64,000 nt of DNA from Rhodococcus sp. B50 (GTDB lineage Bacteria > Actinomycetota > Actinomycetes > Mycobacteriales > Mycobacteriaceae), in the NCBI RefSeq assembly GCF_013602415.1, contig NZ_WPAG02000002.1:3723480-3787479 (forward strand), given 5' to 3'. The translations under genes were made by a program, and so were the position numbers. Under the pieces are notes generated by a model, which worked only from the letters and a program-made list of their open reading frames with translations, was not told the DNA's origin and ran no database searches. This document shows positions 20,513-29,747 of the stretch, piece by piece. Every line of letters starts with the position of its first letter. Within the stretch, counting starts at the first letter, position 1.

Positions 20513-21423
20513 GCGCGTAGCCGCAGCACGGCGAGCACGATCGCGACCAGCGTCACCACGACGACGGCGACCAGCGCGATCCATCCGGTGCGCACGATGC
20601 GTTCCCGGTCGTTGCCGGCACCGAGATATTGCGGGGCGTACAACAGGGCCGCGGTCGCGGCGGCACCGGCGACGAGACCACCCAGGTGACCCCACAGCGA
20701 GATGCCCGGGATCGTGATGCTGATGATCACGTTGAGGCCGACGATGGTGAGCACGGGTGCCGGGCTCCGGCGCAGACGCAGCAGGATGACGGCCTGCGCT
20801 CCGAGCAGGCCGAAGACCGCTCCCGATGCACCGGCGGTGACCGCACCGGTTTCCATGAACAGGACCGCGGCGGATCCGCCGAGGATCGACACGAGATAGA
20901 CCGAGAGGTAGCGGACGCGTCCGAGCACGAGTTCGGTGTCGCGGCCGATCACCCACAGGGCGAACATGTTGACGGCCAGGTGGACCGGGCCGAAGTGCAG
21001 GAAGCCGCTGCCGAGGATCCGGATGTATTCGTCCTGCGCGGCGATGAGGGGCGGCCACAGCGCCCAGTCGAGGAACAGGGCCGAACCCTGCTCGTTGTTC
21101 AGCACGCTCGCCGACTGCGCGGCGGTGATGCCGAAGACGAGCACGTTCAGCGCGATGAGCACGTACGTCACGATCGGCGACGGCCGATCCGAACGAACGG
21201 GCGCGCCGGCGATCGTGCGGGCACGCGGTACCGACCGTTCGGCTGCGGCGACGCAGTCCACGCAGTGCTGTCCGACCGAGGCGTCGCGCAGGCACTCGGG
21301 GCACGAGGGGCGGCCGCACCGGGAACAGGCGAGAAGGGTGGGACGGTCGGGGTGGCGAACGCACCGCGGCTGGGGCTGCGGGCCACCACCCTCGGGCACG
21401 GAGCCCCAGCCGGGGTTCGTCAT
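20497..21423 (-). CDS. Rhomboid-family intramembrane serine protease
   Basis: A 308-residue protein. The N-terminus (about 21-57) has a zinc-binding pattern of paired Cys/His (C21, H24, C33, C36, C41, C44, H53, C54, C57), resembling a B-box-type finger. Six or more membrane helices follow; the catalytic dyad is Ser200 in GASGAVFG and His246 in WGHLGG, with the L1/helix-2 motif HLAVNMFALW (148-157). It cleaves membrane proteins within the bilayer; the substrate is unknown. The gene lies 10 bases upstream-to-downstream from ppiA on the same strand, suggesting co-transcription. Confidence 0.92.
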   Translation of the reverse strand: MTNPGWGSVPEGGGPQPQPRCVRHPDRPTLLACSRCGRPSCPECLRDASVGQHCVDCVAAAERSVPRARTIAGAPVRSDRPSPIVTYVLIALNVLVFGITAAQSASVLNNEQGSALFLDWALWPPLIAAQDEYIRILGSGFLHFGPVHLAVNMFALWVIGRDTELVLGRVRYLSVYLVSILGGSAAVLFMETGAVTAGASGAVFGLLGAQAVILLRLRRSPAPVLTIVGLNVIISITIPGISLWGHLGGLVAGAAATAALLYAPQYLGAGNDRERIVRTGWIALVAVVVVTLVAIVLAVLRLRAQLGV

Positions 21424-21433
21424 GGGAACTCTC

Positions 21434-21961
21434 TCAGGCGATGGTGATGCTGTTGATCACGACGTCGTCGACCGGGCGGTCCGCGCGGTCGGTGGCGGTG
21501 GTGGCGATCGCGTCGACGACCTTCTTCGAGTCGGCATCGACGACCTCACCGAAGATGGTGTGGCGGCGGTTGAGATGCGGGGTCGGTCCGACGGTGATGA
21601 AGAACTGCGAGCCGTTGGTGCCCGGGCCTGCGTTCGCCATCGCGAGCAGGTAGCCGCGGTCGAACTGCAGCTCGGGGTGGAACTCGTCGCCGAACTGGTA
21701 GCCCGGCCCGCCGCGGCCGGTGCCGGTAGGGTCGCCGCCCTGGATCATGAAGCCGTCGATGACGCGGTGGAAGACCGCGCCGTCGTAGAACGGGCCGCTG
21801 GTCTCGCCCTTGGCGTTCTGGGTCTTGTACTCCTTGGTGCCCTCGGCGAGGCCGACGAAGTTCTCGACCGTCTTCGGCGCATGGTTGCCGAAGAGAGCAA
21901 TCACGATGTCGCCGCGGTTCGTGTGGAGCGTGGCCGTTGCTGTCTGATGCGGTGAAGTCAC
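21434..21961 (-). CDS. ppiA: Peptidyl-prolyl cis-trans isomerase A (cyclophilin)
   Basis: A 175-residue cyclophilin that catalyses proline isomerisation. Core motifs [35 protein letters not shown] and [11 protein letters not shown] include the active-site Arg, Phe, Gln and His residues. No signal peptide is seen, so it is cytoplasmic. GTG 21961 ([15 protein letters not shown]) was chosen because it matches the mycobacterial N-terminus; in-frame sequence further upstream is unrelated. It is divergent from cwsA over 102 bases, as in mycobacteria. Confidence 0.95.
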   Translation of the reverse strand: MTSPHQTATATLHTNRGDIVIALFGNHAPKTVENFVGLAEGTKEYKTQNAKGETSGPFYDGAVFHRVIDGFMIQGGDPTGTGRGGPGYQFGDEFHPELQFDRGYLLAMANAGPGTNGSQFFITVGPTPHLNRRHTIFGEVVDADSKKVVDAIATTATDRADRPVDDVVINSITIA

Positions 21962-22063
21962 TCCACCATGGTGCCATTGCCCGCCTCCCGGGCAGGACAG
22001 GCGGCGCAGGACACGCGCTCCGGTCGCGGGGGCAGGTGCCCGCCGATGTGGAAGAGTGGACTC

Positions 22064-22519
22064 ATGAGCAAGCTGATTCATGCCGAGACCGACGACGTGT
22101 GGCTTCCCGCCTTCGTGCGTCGCCACGACGAATCCGGCAATCTCGCGGGTGCTCTCCGCGTGGCCGGCGAGGGCGCTGTCGCACTCGCGCAGGGCTCGAG
22201 TGCTGCCGGACTGTTCGCGGCCCGCAAGGGTCTGGACGTCGCGGGCGGACTGCTCACGGCAGCGCGACGCACCGCGGCCGCGCGGTGCGCCACGAAATCG
22301 GCGGCGAGGCCCGAGCGCACGGGTAGGCGGACCGGTCTCGTCATCGCGGGCGCGGTTGCCGTCGCCGCGGCCGGAGGGGTCGTGCTCTACCGGCGACGCC
22401 GGCCGGCCCACCCTCCGATCGCTCCGGAACCGCCGCGCGTGCGGCCTGTGGAGTCGCAGGAGCCGACGGCCGGCTCGAAGCCTGTCTCCCCCGAGTCCAC
22501 CGACGCGTCGGGCGACTGA
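22064..22519 (+). CDS. cwsA: Putative cell wall synthesis protein CwsA
   Basis: A 151-residue protein: a soluble N-terminal part with Ala-rich helices (about 1-85), one membrane helix (about 89-108) followed by RRRR, then a Pro/Glu tail. The order cwsA-ppiA-PH-crgA matches Mycobacterium, where CwsA is a single-pass membrane protein interacting with CrgA and Wag31. Sequence similarity is weak by eye, so the name rests on architecture and position. ATG 22064 ([11 protein letters not shown]) was preferred over upstream in-frame Met codons because a GAAGAGTGGA site precedes it. Confidence 0.65.
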   Translation: MSKLIHAETDDVWLPAFVRRHDESGNLAGALRVAGEGAVALAQGSSAAGLFAARKGLDVAGGLLTAARRTAAARCATKSAARPERTGRRTGLVIAGAVAVAAAGGVVLYRRRRPAHPPIAPEPPRVRPVESQEPTAGSKPVSPESTDASGD

Positions 22520-22662
22520 CCACCGGACCCGGCGGAAGCATTCTCCGTTCGGCCGAATTCTCGTTCTGCCGAACGGATCTCATAGTCGACGATGACGCAC
22601 GCCGCACAGTAGAGCACGCCCAGCAGAGTGAGTAGGACGGGGACGAAGGCCAGGAATTCCAT
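22387..22662 (-). CDS. Possible small single-pass membrane protein
   Basis: A 91-residue frame starting [19 protein letters not shown]: one membrane helix (about residues 3-27), an acidic/basic amphipathic stretch ([12 protein letters not shown]) and a disordered Gly/Ser tail. A GGAGG site lies six bases upstream of ATG 22662. The 3' 133 bases overlap cwsA on the other strand, so part of the tail may be an antisense coincidence. Real start region, uncertain extent; no family recognised. Confidence 0.4.
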   Translation of the reverse strand: MEFLAFVPVLLTLLGVLYCAACVIVDYEIRSAEREFGRTENASAGSGGQSPDASVDSGETGFEPAVGSCDSTGRTRGGSGAIGGWAGRRRR

Positions 22663-22891
22663 GGCCACCTCCGTTCCGATCCGCGGTGAGGATCGGCGAG
22701 TGACGGGCGGGCGCGTCGTCGATGACGATTCGAGCGTAGGCGCGCCCGGAAGAGCCGGCACGTCCCGAGCGGCCTCCCCCGCAGTGATCTCGTTCACATA
22801 CCCACCGCTTCATGATCGACTTACCGGAATCTGTGATAAGCGACACATCCGGGTGCATACTCACCAGTAGGCACGCGACCCGGAGGCAGTC

Positions 22892-24847
22892 ATGGCAGAC
22901 AGCGCCGATGTCCGAACCCCACAGGTCACCGAGCGGCAGGCCCGGGAAGTGGCCGAGCAGGCCCGCGAAACCGAATGGAACAAGCCGTCCTTCGCGAAGG
23001 AACTGTTCCTCGGACGTCTCACCCTCGACCTCGTCCACCCCTTCCCACGCCCGACGCCCGACGAGGACGCCCGCACCGAGGAGTTCCTCACCCGACTCCG
23101 CGCGGCGTGCCGCTCGATGGACGGCACCCGCATCGAACGCGACTCGCGGATACCCGACGAGTACGTGCGCGAACTGGCCGAACTCGGCTGCTTCGGCATG
23201 AAGATCCCCGAGGAGTACGGAGGTCTCGACCTGTCGCAGGTCGCCTACAACCGGGCCCTGACGGTCGTCGCCGGGGTGCATCCCACCATCGGTGCGCTGC
23301 TGTCGGCCCATCAGTCGATCGGTGTGCCGGAACCACTGAAACTCGCCGGCACCCCCGAACAGAAGCAACGCTTCCTGCCACGATGCGCGCGCGGCGCCAT
23401 CTCGGCCTTCCTGCTCACCGAACCCGACGTCGGTTCCGACCCCGCCCGACTCGCATCCACCGCCACCCCGATCGAGGACGGGAACGCCTACGAACTCGAG
23501 GGCGTCAAGCTGTGGACGACCAACGGGGTGGTCGCGGAACTACTCGTCGTCATGGCCCGCGTCCCGAAGAGCGAGGGTCACCGCGGAGGGATCTCTGCAT
23601 TCGTCGTCGAGGCGGACTCCCCCGGCATCACCGTCGAACGCCGCAACGCCTTCATGGGATTGCGCGGTATCGAGAACGGCGTGACCCGGCTGCACGCAGT
23701 GCGGGTCCCGAAGGAGAACCTCATCGGGCGCGAGGGCGACGGCCTGAAGATCGCGCTGACGACGCTCAACGCGGGCCGGCTCGCCATTCCCGCGATGTGC
23801 GCGGGTGGCGGGAAGTGGGCGTTGAAGATCGCCCGCGAATGGTCGTCGGCGCGAGTCCAGTGGGGTAAGCCCGTCGGTGAGCACGAGGCCGTCGCCGCGA
23901 AGATCTCGTTCATCGCAGCGACCACCTACGCACTCGAGTCCGTCGTGGAACTGTCGGGACAGATGAACGACGAGCAGCGCAACGACATCCGCATCGAGGC
24001 CGCCCTGGCGAAACTGTGGGCGAGCGAGATGGGGTGTCTCATCGCCGACGAACTCGTGCAGATCCGCGGGGGCCGCGGTTACGAAACCGCCGAGTCGCTC
24101 GCAGCGCGCGGTGAACGAGCCGTTCCCGCAGAACAACTCGTCCGCGACCTGCGAATCAACCGCATCTTCGAAGGGTCGAGCGAGATCATGCGTCTGCTCG
24201 TCGCCCGCGAGGCGGTCGACGCCCATCTGCGTGCCGCCGGCGAACTCGCCGACCCCGACTCGACGGGCAAGGCCAAGGCCCAGGCCGCGGTACGAGCGAG
24301 CGGATTCTACGCCCGGTGGCTACCGAAGCTTGTCGCCGGTAAAGGACAACTACCACGGACCTACAGCGAATTCGGTTCCCTGGCACCACATCTGAGATAC
24401 ATAGAACGCAGTTCGCGCAAGCTCGCCCGCTCGACCTTCTACGGGATGGCCCGCTGGCAGGCCGGACTCGAGAAACGGGAGAACTTCCTCGGACGGATCG
24501 TCGATATCGGAGCCGAGCTGTTCGCCGCGACCGCCGTGTGTGTACGCGCCGAACGGCAACGCGTCGACGGACATCCCGGAGCCGATGCGGCCTTCGAACT
24601 GGCCGACGCCTTCTGCCGGCAGTCGCGGCTGCGGGTGGAGAGATTGTTCGACGCCCTGTGGACGAACACCGATTCCGAGGACCGGTACACCGCGGCCGGC
24701 GTTCTCGAGGGCAGATACGAGTGGCTCGAGCGTGGTGTGCTCGATCCGAGCGAAGGCACCGGTCCGTGGATCGCACGCTGGGAACCCGGTCCGTCGTCGG
24801 AGACGAACGTCGCGCGCCGGATCATCGACACCCGCCACTCGGTATAG
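22892..24847 (+). CDS. Acyl-CoA dehydrogenase, VLCAD-like
   Basis: A 651-residue flavoenzyme for the first step of fatty-acid beta-oxidation. An N-terminal extension (about 1-65) precedes the standard core: AFLLTEPDVGSDPAR (FAD/substrate loop, about 171-185), LWTTNG, and the catalytic-base motif RIFEGSSEIMR (Glu about 427). The C-terminal extra domain (about 450-640) is longer than in short-chain enzymes and resembles the very-long-chain type. GGAGG precedes ATG 22892. It stands alone, followed by a terminator. Chain-length preference is inferred. Confidence 0.92.
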   Translation: MADSADVRTPQVTERQAREVAEQARETEWNKPSFAKELFLGRLTLDLVHPFPRPTPDEDARTEEFLTRLRAACRSMDGTRIERDSRIPDEYVRELAELGCFGMKIPEEYGGLDLSQVAYNRALTVVAGVHPTIGALLSAHQSIGVPEPLKLAGTPEQKQRFLPRCARGAISAFLLTEPDVGSDPARLASTATPIEDGNAYELEGVKLWTTNGVVAELLVVMARVPKSEGHRGGISAFVVEADSPGITVERRNAFMGLRGIENGVTRLHAVRVPKENLIGREGDGLKIALTTLNAGRLAIPAMCAGGGKWALKIAREWSSARVQWGKPVGEHEAVAAKISFIAATTYALESVVELSGQMNDEQRNDIRIEAALAKLWASEMGCLIADELVQIRGGRGYETAESLAARGERAVPAEQLVRDLRINRIFEGSSEIMRLLVAREAVDAHLRAAGELADPDSTGKAKAQAAVRASGFYARWLPKLVAGKGQLPRTYSEFGSLAPHLRYIERSSRKLARSTFYGMARWQAGLEKRENFLGRIVDIGAELFAATAVCVRAERQRVDGHPGADAAFELADAFCRQSRLRVERLFDALWTNTDSEDRYTAAGVLEGRYEWLERGVLDPSEGTGPWIARWEPGPSSETNVARRIIDTRHSV

Positions 24848-24860
24848 ATCCTTCGTACGG

Positions 24861-24897
24861 ATCCGGCCCGCACCCCGGGAGGGAGTGCGGGCCGGAT
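24861..24897. terminator. Terminator between acyl-CoA dehydrogenase and lipase genes
   Basis: ATCCGGCCCGCAC (24861-24873) and GTGCGGGCCGGAT (24885-24897) form a 13-bp perfect stem with an 11-base loop between convergent genes. No strong U-run, which is common in high-GC actinobacteria. Confidence 0.7.
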
Positions 24898-24919
24898 CGG
24901 CCGTGAATCGATCGGAGTG

Positions 24920-26212
24920 TCAGAAGGTTCCGCAGTTGGACGGTGCGGGCTCACCGCGCAGTCGCGCCTCGATGTACGTGACGGAGTCGGGCAGCCCGGC
25001 GATCATGGGCACCGCGTGGTTGATGACGAAGCCGGGGAGGATGGGCGGCGTCGTGTTGGGCAGGAACTGTACTGTCGCGCCCTTGTCGCACCAGTCCAGC
25101 GCCAACTCCCGGCCCTGACCGTAGGGGACGGTGTCGTCCTGCGTGCCGTGCTGGAGCAGGACGGGCACGGACGGGGTGCGCTTGCCGATGCGCTGTTCCT
25201 CGAGGATCTTCTGGACCTGGGGAAGTCGGTCGAGCACGACGTCGAGAGGCTCACCCGTGCGGGTGTAGTCGCCGGTGCGCTGGAAGGCGAAGTTCGCGAC
25301 CGTCTCCGGGACGCACTGGTTCGCCACCGCGGCGAGCATCTCCCGGCCGCGATCGCTGACCTCGGCGTCGATCTCGTCGCGCAGTTCCGGGTACGCCTCG
25401 CCCAGACCGTTGATCGTGTAACCGATCGCTCCGGTGAGCAGCGTGCCGTCGATCTGCTTCAGCGTTGCCACGAGATCGGCGGGGGGAGCACCCACATAGG
25501 CACCGACGAGGTTCAGTTCGGGGGCGTATTCGGGAGCGAGCTCGACCGCCGCGCCCGACGCGCCACCGCCCTGCGAGTATCCGAACAGGCCGATCGGGCT
25601 GTTCTCGGTCACCGAGGCGTTCTCGAGCTTCAGTGCCGCACGGACCGAGTCCAGGACGGCATGAGCCTCGGCGGCCCGGTTCACGTAGGTGTGGTGCCCG
25701 GGTGTACCGAGCCCGTCGTAGTCGGTGACGACCACGGCGATGCCGCGCAGCAGCAACGCGTTGATCGACAGCACCTCGTACTCGGTGAAGAAGTCGAGAG
25801 GCGGGTTGTAGTTCACGAGCGCCCCGAGGTTCCGCGACGGCGCGCACTGATCACCCTGACCGTGGGTACCGATGGCCAGGGCGACGAGCGGCCGGTCGCC
25901 GGAACCGTTCCACGGCGTCGACGGCTCGATGTAGGTGCCGCTCACCGCGTTGGGAGCACCCTTGGCGTCGTTGCTTCGGTACAACAGCGTGGTGCCCTGG
26001 CCGGGGAAGACCCCCTCGGCGACCGGCACGCGCAGCGCCAGATCGGACGGTGCCGTGCGCAGGATGTCGCCGGGAGCACCCGTCGGCAGCGGATCGGGCG
26101 GGAGATAGAAGTCCGTCTCGGCTCCCGCTGTCGCCGCGCTTCCGAGAAGACCACCCGCAAGGACGGTCGTCGTCACCACCGCGGCCATCCACTTCCGAGC
26201 ACGCCCCACCAT
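24920..26212 (-). CDS. Secreted lipase (LIP family, alpha/beta hydrolase)
   Basis: A 430-residue exported protein. The signal peptide has a basic start (MVGRARK), a hydrophobic core and an AxA-type site near AGA-E (about residue 32). The nucleophile elbow is GYSQGG (about 211-216), the acid is probably in HGTQDDTVPY, and the His in INHAVPM. This matches the secretory lipase family PF03583, common in Rhodococcus and Nocardia, that hydrolyses triacylglycerols or related esters outside the cell. Four Cys in the mature part could form disulphides. It is divergent from the Hsp70-like gene; a 14-bp perfect palindrome at 26281-26294 lies in the shared promoter region. Confidence 0.9.
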   Translation of the reverse strand: MVGRARKWMAAVVTTTVLAGGLLGSAATAGAETDFYLPPDPLPTGAPGDILRTAPSDLALRVPVAEGVFPGQGTTLLYRSNDAKGAPNAVSGTYIEPSTPWNGSGDRPLVALAIGTHGQGDQCAPSRNLGALVNYNPPLDFFTEYEVLSINALLLRGIAVVVTDYDGLGTPGHHTYVNRAAEAHAVLDSVRAALKLENASVTENSPIGLFGYSQGGGASGAAVELAPEYAPELNLVGAYVGAPPADLVATLKQIDGTLLTGAIGYTINGLGEAYPELRDEIDAEVSDRGREMLAAVANQCVPETVANFAFQRTGDYTRTGEPLDVVLDRLPQVQKILEEQRIGKRTPSVPVLLQHGTQDDTVPYGQGRELALDWCDKGATVQFLPNTTPPILPGFVINHAVPMIAGLPDSVTYIEARLRGEPAPSNCGTF

Positions 26213-26280
26213 GTTGTTCCTCCACCTGGATCCACCGGAGCCGTGTGTCCCTCGTCACGGCGGTACGGACTGTAACACGC

Positions 26281-26294
26281 ACTTACCGGTAAGT
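26281..26294. promoter_or_regulatory. Perfect 14-bp palindrome, candidate repressor operator
   Basis: ACTTACCGGTAAGT is self-complementary and lies 69 bases upstream of the lipase start, 134 bases upstream of the divergent Hsp70-like gene. Palindromes of this length and type are typical TetR-family operators, but no regulator is adjacent, so the binding factor is unknown. Confidence 0.6.
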
Positions 26295-26427
26295 AAGGTC
26301 GGCACTTCCCTCCCTGTCTGCCACAATCGTTCTTCGCGCCCGAAGCGGTGCATTTGTCCGGCGCACCCGGAGCGAGTCGGGTCCTCGGCAGCAAGACGGA
26401 CGAGCAGGCTCTCGAAGAAGGGAAGAC

Positions 26428-27537
26428 ATGGCGATCGGTGTCGGACTCCGGATCGGGCGAGTCGTGTCCACAGCGGTCATCGCATCCAACGAACCCGGCA
26501 CTCCCGACCCCGTCGTACTCGCGCGCGACACGGTCCTGCACGTCGACCACGACGGCACCACGTCGCTCGGTAGTGTCGCGCACGGAGACGAAGCACGCAC
26601 CATCGCGGGCTTCCTCACTCGGGTCGGCGACGCCTCGGGCATCACCGCCAGTGACGGCCGCATGTACCGCGCCGAGGATGCGATGGCGACCGCCATCCAC
26701 TGCCTGTTGCGGGAGTGCCACCCCCTGCCGACCTTCGGCGGCATGGACAGGGACAGCGATCCCGGTTACGCCGCGACCTACCCGTCGCACTGGGATCCGA
26801 ACACCGTCGCGACGCTGCGCGCGGCCCTGGACTACGCGGATCTACGGCACGTCGATCTCGTGTCGGACGCCCAGGCGGCCGCTGCGTGGTACGCATCCGA
26901 GATCTCCGAGACCCCAGGGCAACTCGTAGGTGTCTTCCATCTCGACGATGGTGGTTCGACCGTCACCCTCGTCCGCTCGGGCGAGCCCGCCGGCAAGGCC
27001 TATCGCACCCCCGCCCAGGGTGCTCCGTCTCCGGCGGCCCAACTCGCCACGGCCCTCGGATCGTTCGGCTGGATGCCGAGCAATCTCGAGGCCGTCGTCG
27101 TCATGGGCGACGGTCTCGTCGCACGCGACCGCAGCCACATCCAGGAGATCGCGAACAGTCTCGCCACGAAGCTCACGGTGCGCAGCCTCGTAGGGCCGGG
27201 CCCGGAACAGACGGCGGCACTCGGCGCCGCGATCCTCTCGGCCGGGTTCACTCCCGCCCGCGAGACCAACAAGACCCGGATCGGGCTTCCGCCCTCCTAC
27301 GACGAAACCGACGTACTCACCGGCGGTCTCGCGCGGCTGCGCGAACTCGAGGAGAAACATCTCGTGGCCGAGAGCACCGCGAAGGACCGCATGGCAGCGA
27401 GGGAGAAGGCCGCACCCGTTCCGGTGCTCACCGCCGACACCGCGGACGACGAGAAGACCGGCAACACGAGAACGGTCGTCATCGGAGTGATCGCCGTCCT
27501 CGTGCTGATCGCGATCCTCGTCGGCGTACTGCTCTGA
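26428..27537 (+). CDS. Hsp70-like (ASKHA-fold) protein with C-terminal membrane anchor
   Basis: A 369-residue protein with features of the actin/Hsp70 ATPase fold: an N-terminal strand GVGLRIGRVVSTAVI in place of phosphate-1, FHLDDGGSTVTLV (170-182) like phosphate-2, VVVMGDGLVARDRSHIQEI (223-241) like the adenosine motif, and EQTAALGAAI (260-269). The phosphate-1 segment lacks the usual Asp and Thr, so hydrolysis may be impaired. There is no substrate-binding domain; instead a charged linker (303-345) leads to a C-terminal helix (349-369), suggesting a tail-anchored protein facing the cytoplasm. Divergent from the lipase gene. Function unknown. Confidence 0.75.
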   Translation: MAIGVGLRIGRVVSTAVIASNEPGTPDPVVLARDTVLHVDHDGTTSLGSVAHGDEARTIAGFLTRVGDASGITASDGRMYRAEDAMATAIHCLLRECHPLPTFGGMDRDSDPGYAATYPSHWDPNTVATLRAALDYADLRHVDLVSDAQAAAAWYASEISETPGQLVGVFHLDDGGSTVTLVRSGEPAGKAYRTPAQGAPSPAAQLATALGSFGWMPSNLEAVVVMGDGLVARDRSHIQEIANSLATKLTVRSLVGPGPEQTAALGAAILSAGFTPARETNKTRIGLPPSYDETDVLTGGLARLRELEEKHLVAESTAKDRMAAREKAAPVPVLTADTADDEKTGNTRTVVIGVIAVLVLIAILVGVLL

Positions 27538-27548
27538 TCGAACCCCGC

Positions 27549-28553
27549 TCAGTCCGCCGGGGTGCGGTCGGGCGCGGGAACCGCCGCGAGTGCGGCGGCG
27601 TCCTCCTCCCCGAATCGGTCCTCGAGCACGGCGGGGGTGAAATCGAGATCGATCTCCTCCAGCGGACGGCCGCGCGCGGATTCGATTGCGCCGAGCCGTC
27701 TCCGGGCTCGGTCGGCGGCGTAGGAGATGAACTCGTCGTTGTCGAGACCGTAGGGTTGTTCGTCGAACTGCTCGTTCTGCCACTGGATCATGCCGGTCGC
27801 GAGAGGAAGCAATTCCTCCATGCGCTGCAACACGACGTTCCAGTTCGAGTCGTCCGCTGCCACGTGTCGACGGCAGGTGAAGGTTCCCCAGGCCATGTGC
27901 CGGCGCTCGTCGGACCCGATGCGGCGGATGATCTCCTGCATCCCCGGCAGGATCCCGAGCTTCGTGCACACCTGTTGCCACGCGTAGTAGCCCGTGAGCG
28001 CCAGACTGCCCTCGATGACGTGGTTGTAGGTGACGCTCGCCCGGACCTGGTTGGCCGGGGAGGGATCGCGTTCGAGGACCCGGAGACATCGAGGCAGTTC
28101 CTCGTAGAACAACCGCCGGTAGTAGGGATTCTCGGCGACGAACGGGTGCAGGTCGGACGTCAGTCCTACGGTGTCCATCCAGCGACGGAAGACCTGGACG
28201 TGCTTGGCTTCCTCGTAGCAGAACTGGGTCAGGTACATCTCGTCACCCAACCGGCCCTCCGATTCCATCGCGCGGAGGAACGGAAGGATGTCCTGCGTGA
28301 CGGCCTCCTCGCCGGCGACGAACAACGCGACCAGATAGGTCGAACTGCGGCGTTGTTCGGAGTTGAGCGACGCCCAGTCCTCGGCGTCATGGGAGAAGTC
28401 GATGTCCATCGGGTCCCAGTGCGCTGCGTTGCCCTTCGCGAAGAGCCGGAGCGGGAAGGCGTCCCAGTTCAGGCCGCCTTCCCGCAGCGACGCGAAACCC
28501 TGACGTATCTGTGTAATCTCGGTCACATCATCGAGGCTAGACCTCGATTCCAC
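27549..28553 (-). CDS. R2-like ligand-binding oxidase (R2lox)
   Basis: A 334-residue ferritin-like protein closely resembling mycobacterial R2lox (the former class Ic ribonucleotide reductase small subunit). Metal ligands are visible in [26 protein letters not shown] and [11 protein letters not shown]; the Val before GEE and the Tyr of TYNH correspond to the Tyr-Val ether cross-link pair. R2lox holds a Mn/Fe cofactor and a fatty-acid ligand and performs two-electron oxidations on unknown substrates; no R1 subunit is nearby. GTG 28553 is used; GTG 28526 is an equally plausible start. It lies 18-45 bases after the DyP gene, probably in one operon. Confidence 0.92.
   Translation of the reverse strand: MESRSSLDDVTEITQIRQGFASLREGGLNWDAFPLRLFAKGNAAHWDPMDIDFSHDAEDWASLNSEQRRSSTYLVALFVAGEEAVTQDILPFLRAMESEGRLGDEMYLTQFCYEEAKHVQVFRRWMDTVGLTSDLHPFVAENPYYRRLFYEELPRCLRVLERDPSPANQVRASVTYNHVIEGSLALTGYYAWQQVCTKLGILPGMQEIIRRIGSDERRHMAWGTFTCRRHVAADDSNWNVVLQRMEELLPLATGMIQWQNEQFDEQPYGLDNDEFISYAADRARRRLGAIESARGRPLEEIDLDFTPAVLEDRFGEEDAAALAAVPAPDRTPAD
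28530..28546. promoter_or_regulatory. Inverted repeat at the R2lox start
   Basis: TCGAGG-CTAGA-CCTCGA: six-base arms around a five-base centre, lying between the DyP stop and the GTG at 28526. If translation starts at 28526 this would be an intergenic operator or leader hairpin; if at 28553 it is inside the coding region. Confidence 0.4.
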
Positions 28554-28571
28554 ATACGTCGCCGTCTTGTC

Positions 28572-29747
28572 TCAGACACCCAGCAGTCTGTCGCCGGGAT
28601 ACCCCTCCGGACCGAATCCCGGTGGGACGAGGAATACCGCCGACCCGATCGGGGTGATCCACGGATTCAGCGCGTCGTGCTCGGCGAGGCGCTGCTGCAC
28701 CGGGACGAACTGACGGTCCACGTCCACCTGGTAGGCGGCGAACAACAGACCGGCGCCGTCCTGGTCGTCGTAGTTGTAACCCCGTCGCAGGAACTGCTCG
28801 TCGCCGGTGCGGGGACGTGCCCGCGCAACGTGCGATTCCGGCGGGATCACCGGGATACCGAACCGATCGGTGGCCTCGAAGTCGGCGTCGTCGCCTTCCT
28901 CGGAACCCGTCAGCGGGGCTCCGTTCGACAGTCGGCGGCCGACGGCGAGTTCACGAGCGGGGCGATCCAGCTCGTCCCACGTGTCGAGTTCCATGCGAAT
29001 CCGGCGCAGAACCAGCGACGTGCCACCGGCCATCCACGGCGGGTCGCCCGGATTCCACACCTGACGGTCGAAGTCCGGGCTGTGTGGAACGGGATTGACG
29101 GTGCCGTCGACCTGTCCCATGAGGTTGCGCATCGTCGTGCCGTCGGGTCGCGTGCCGGCAGCCCGCCGGAATCCGCGCTGGACCCAGCGGATCGTCGCCA
29201 GCGACCTCACGCTCTTCGTGAGCGTGCGGACGGCGTGCGAGACCGTCACCGGGTCGTCGGCGCAGACCTGTAACAGCAGGTCGCCGCCCGACCACCGTTC
29301 CTCGAGCCGGTCGATCGGGAAGGCCGGCAGCGGCTTCAGCCATGCCGGTCGCAGGTCGGTCAGCCCCGCGGCGTCGAAGACCGCGGGACCGTAGCCGACC
29401 GTGACGGTCAGACGGGCCGGGTCGACGGCGAGTTCGGGTTCGGTGTCGCCCAGCGCCGGTGTCCCAATGGTGAGCCGCCGCGAATCCTCGGCCCATACCC
29501 GCATGATCCCGACGAGACCGTCACGGTCGACACCGTCGACGAGATCCAGCGCCACGAACGACGCGAACGACTGCGCGGAGGTGTCGATACCCGCCTGGTG
29601 GGGGCCGTGGATCCCGACGGTCCGCCCGCCGATCGGCTCGGGAACGCGGGATGCGACCGCCACCCCACCGCCGACCGCGCCGAGTCCCGCCGCACCCAGT
29701 GCGGCGGCCCCGCCGCCGAGCAGAGTGCGCCTACTGAACGTGGCCAC
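28572..29747 (-). CDS. Dye-decolorising peroxidase (DyP), Tat-exported
   Basis: A 391-residue haem peroxidase. The N-terminus FSRRTLLGGG plus an Ala/Gly-rich hydrophobic stretch is a twin-arginine signal. The DyP signature GQVDG (about 211-215, with the distal Asp), the proximal His306 in SHVARARP and the distal Arg region FLRRGYNYDD are present. The enzyme uses H2O2 to oxidise dyes, phenols or haem-like substrates outside the cytoplasm; EfeB-type members work with EfeO/EfeU iron uptake, which are absent here. GTG 29747 overlaps the PCuAC gene by 17 bases, so the two are translationally coupled. Confidence 0.92.
   Translation of the reverse strand: MATFSRRTLLGGGAAALGAAGLGAVGGGVAVASRVPEPIGGRTVGIHGPHQAGIDTSAQSFASFVALDLVDGVDRDGLVGIMRVWAEDSRRLTIGTPALGDTEPELAVDPARLTVTVGYGPAVFDAAGLTDLRPAWLKPLPAFPIDRLEERWSGGDLLLQVCADDPVTVSHAVRTLTKSVRSLATIRWVQRGFRRAAGTRPDGTTMRNLMGQVDGTVNPVPHSPDFDRQVWNPGDPPWMAGGTSLVLRRIRMELDTWDELDRPARELAVGRRLSNGAPLTGSEEGDDADFEATDRFGIPVIPPESHVARARPRTGDEQFLRRGYNYDDQDGAGLLFAAYQVDVDRQFVPVQQRLAEHDALNPWITPIGSAVFLVPPGFGPEGYPGDRLLGV

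Noticed and set aside
22544..22577. Hairpin TCCGTTCGGC/GCCGAACGGA after cwsA as terminator
   Set aside because: It lies within the candidate small gene on the other strand and lacks a U-run; either explanation is possible, so no terminator is called.
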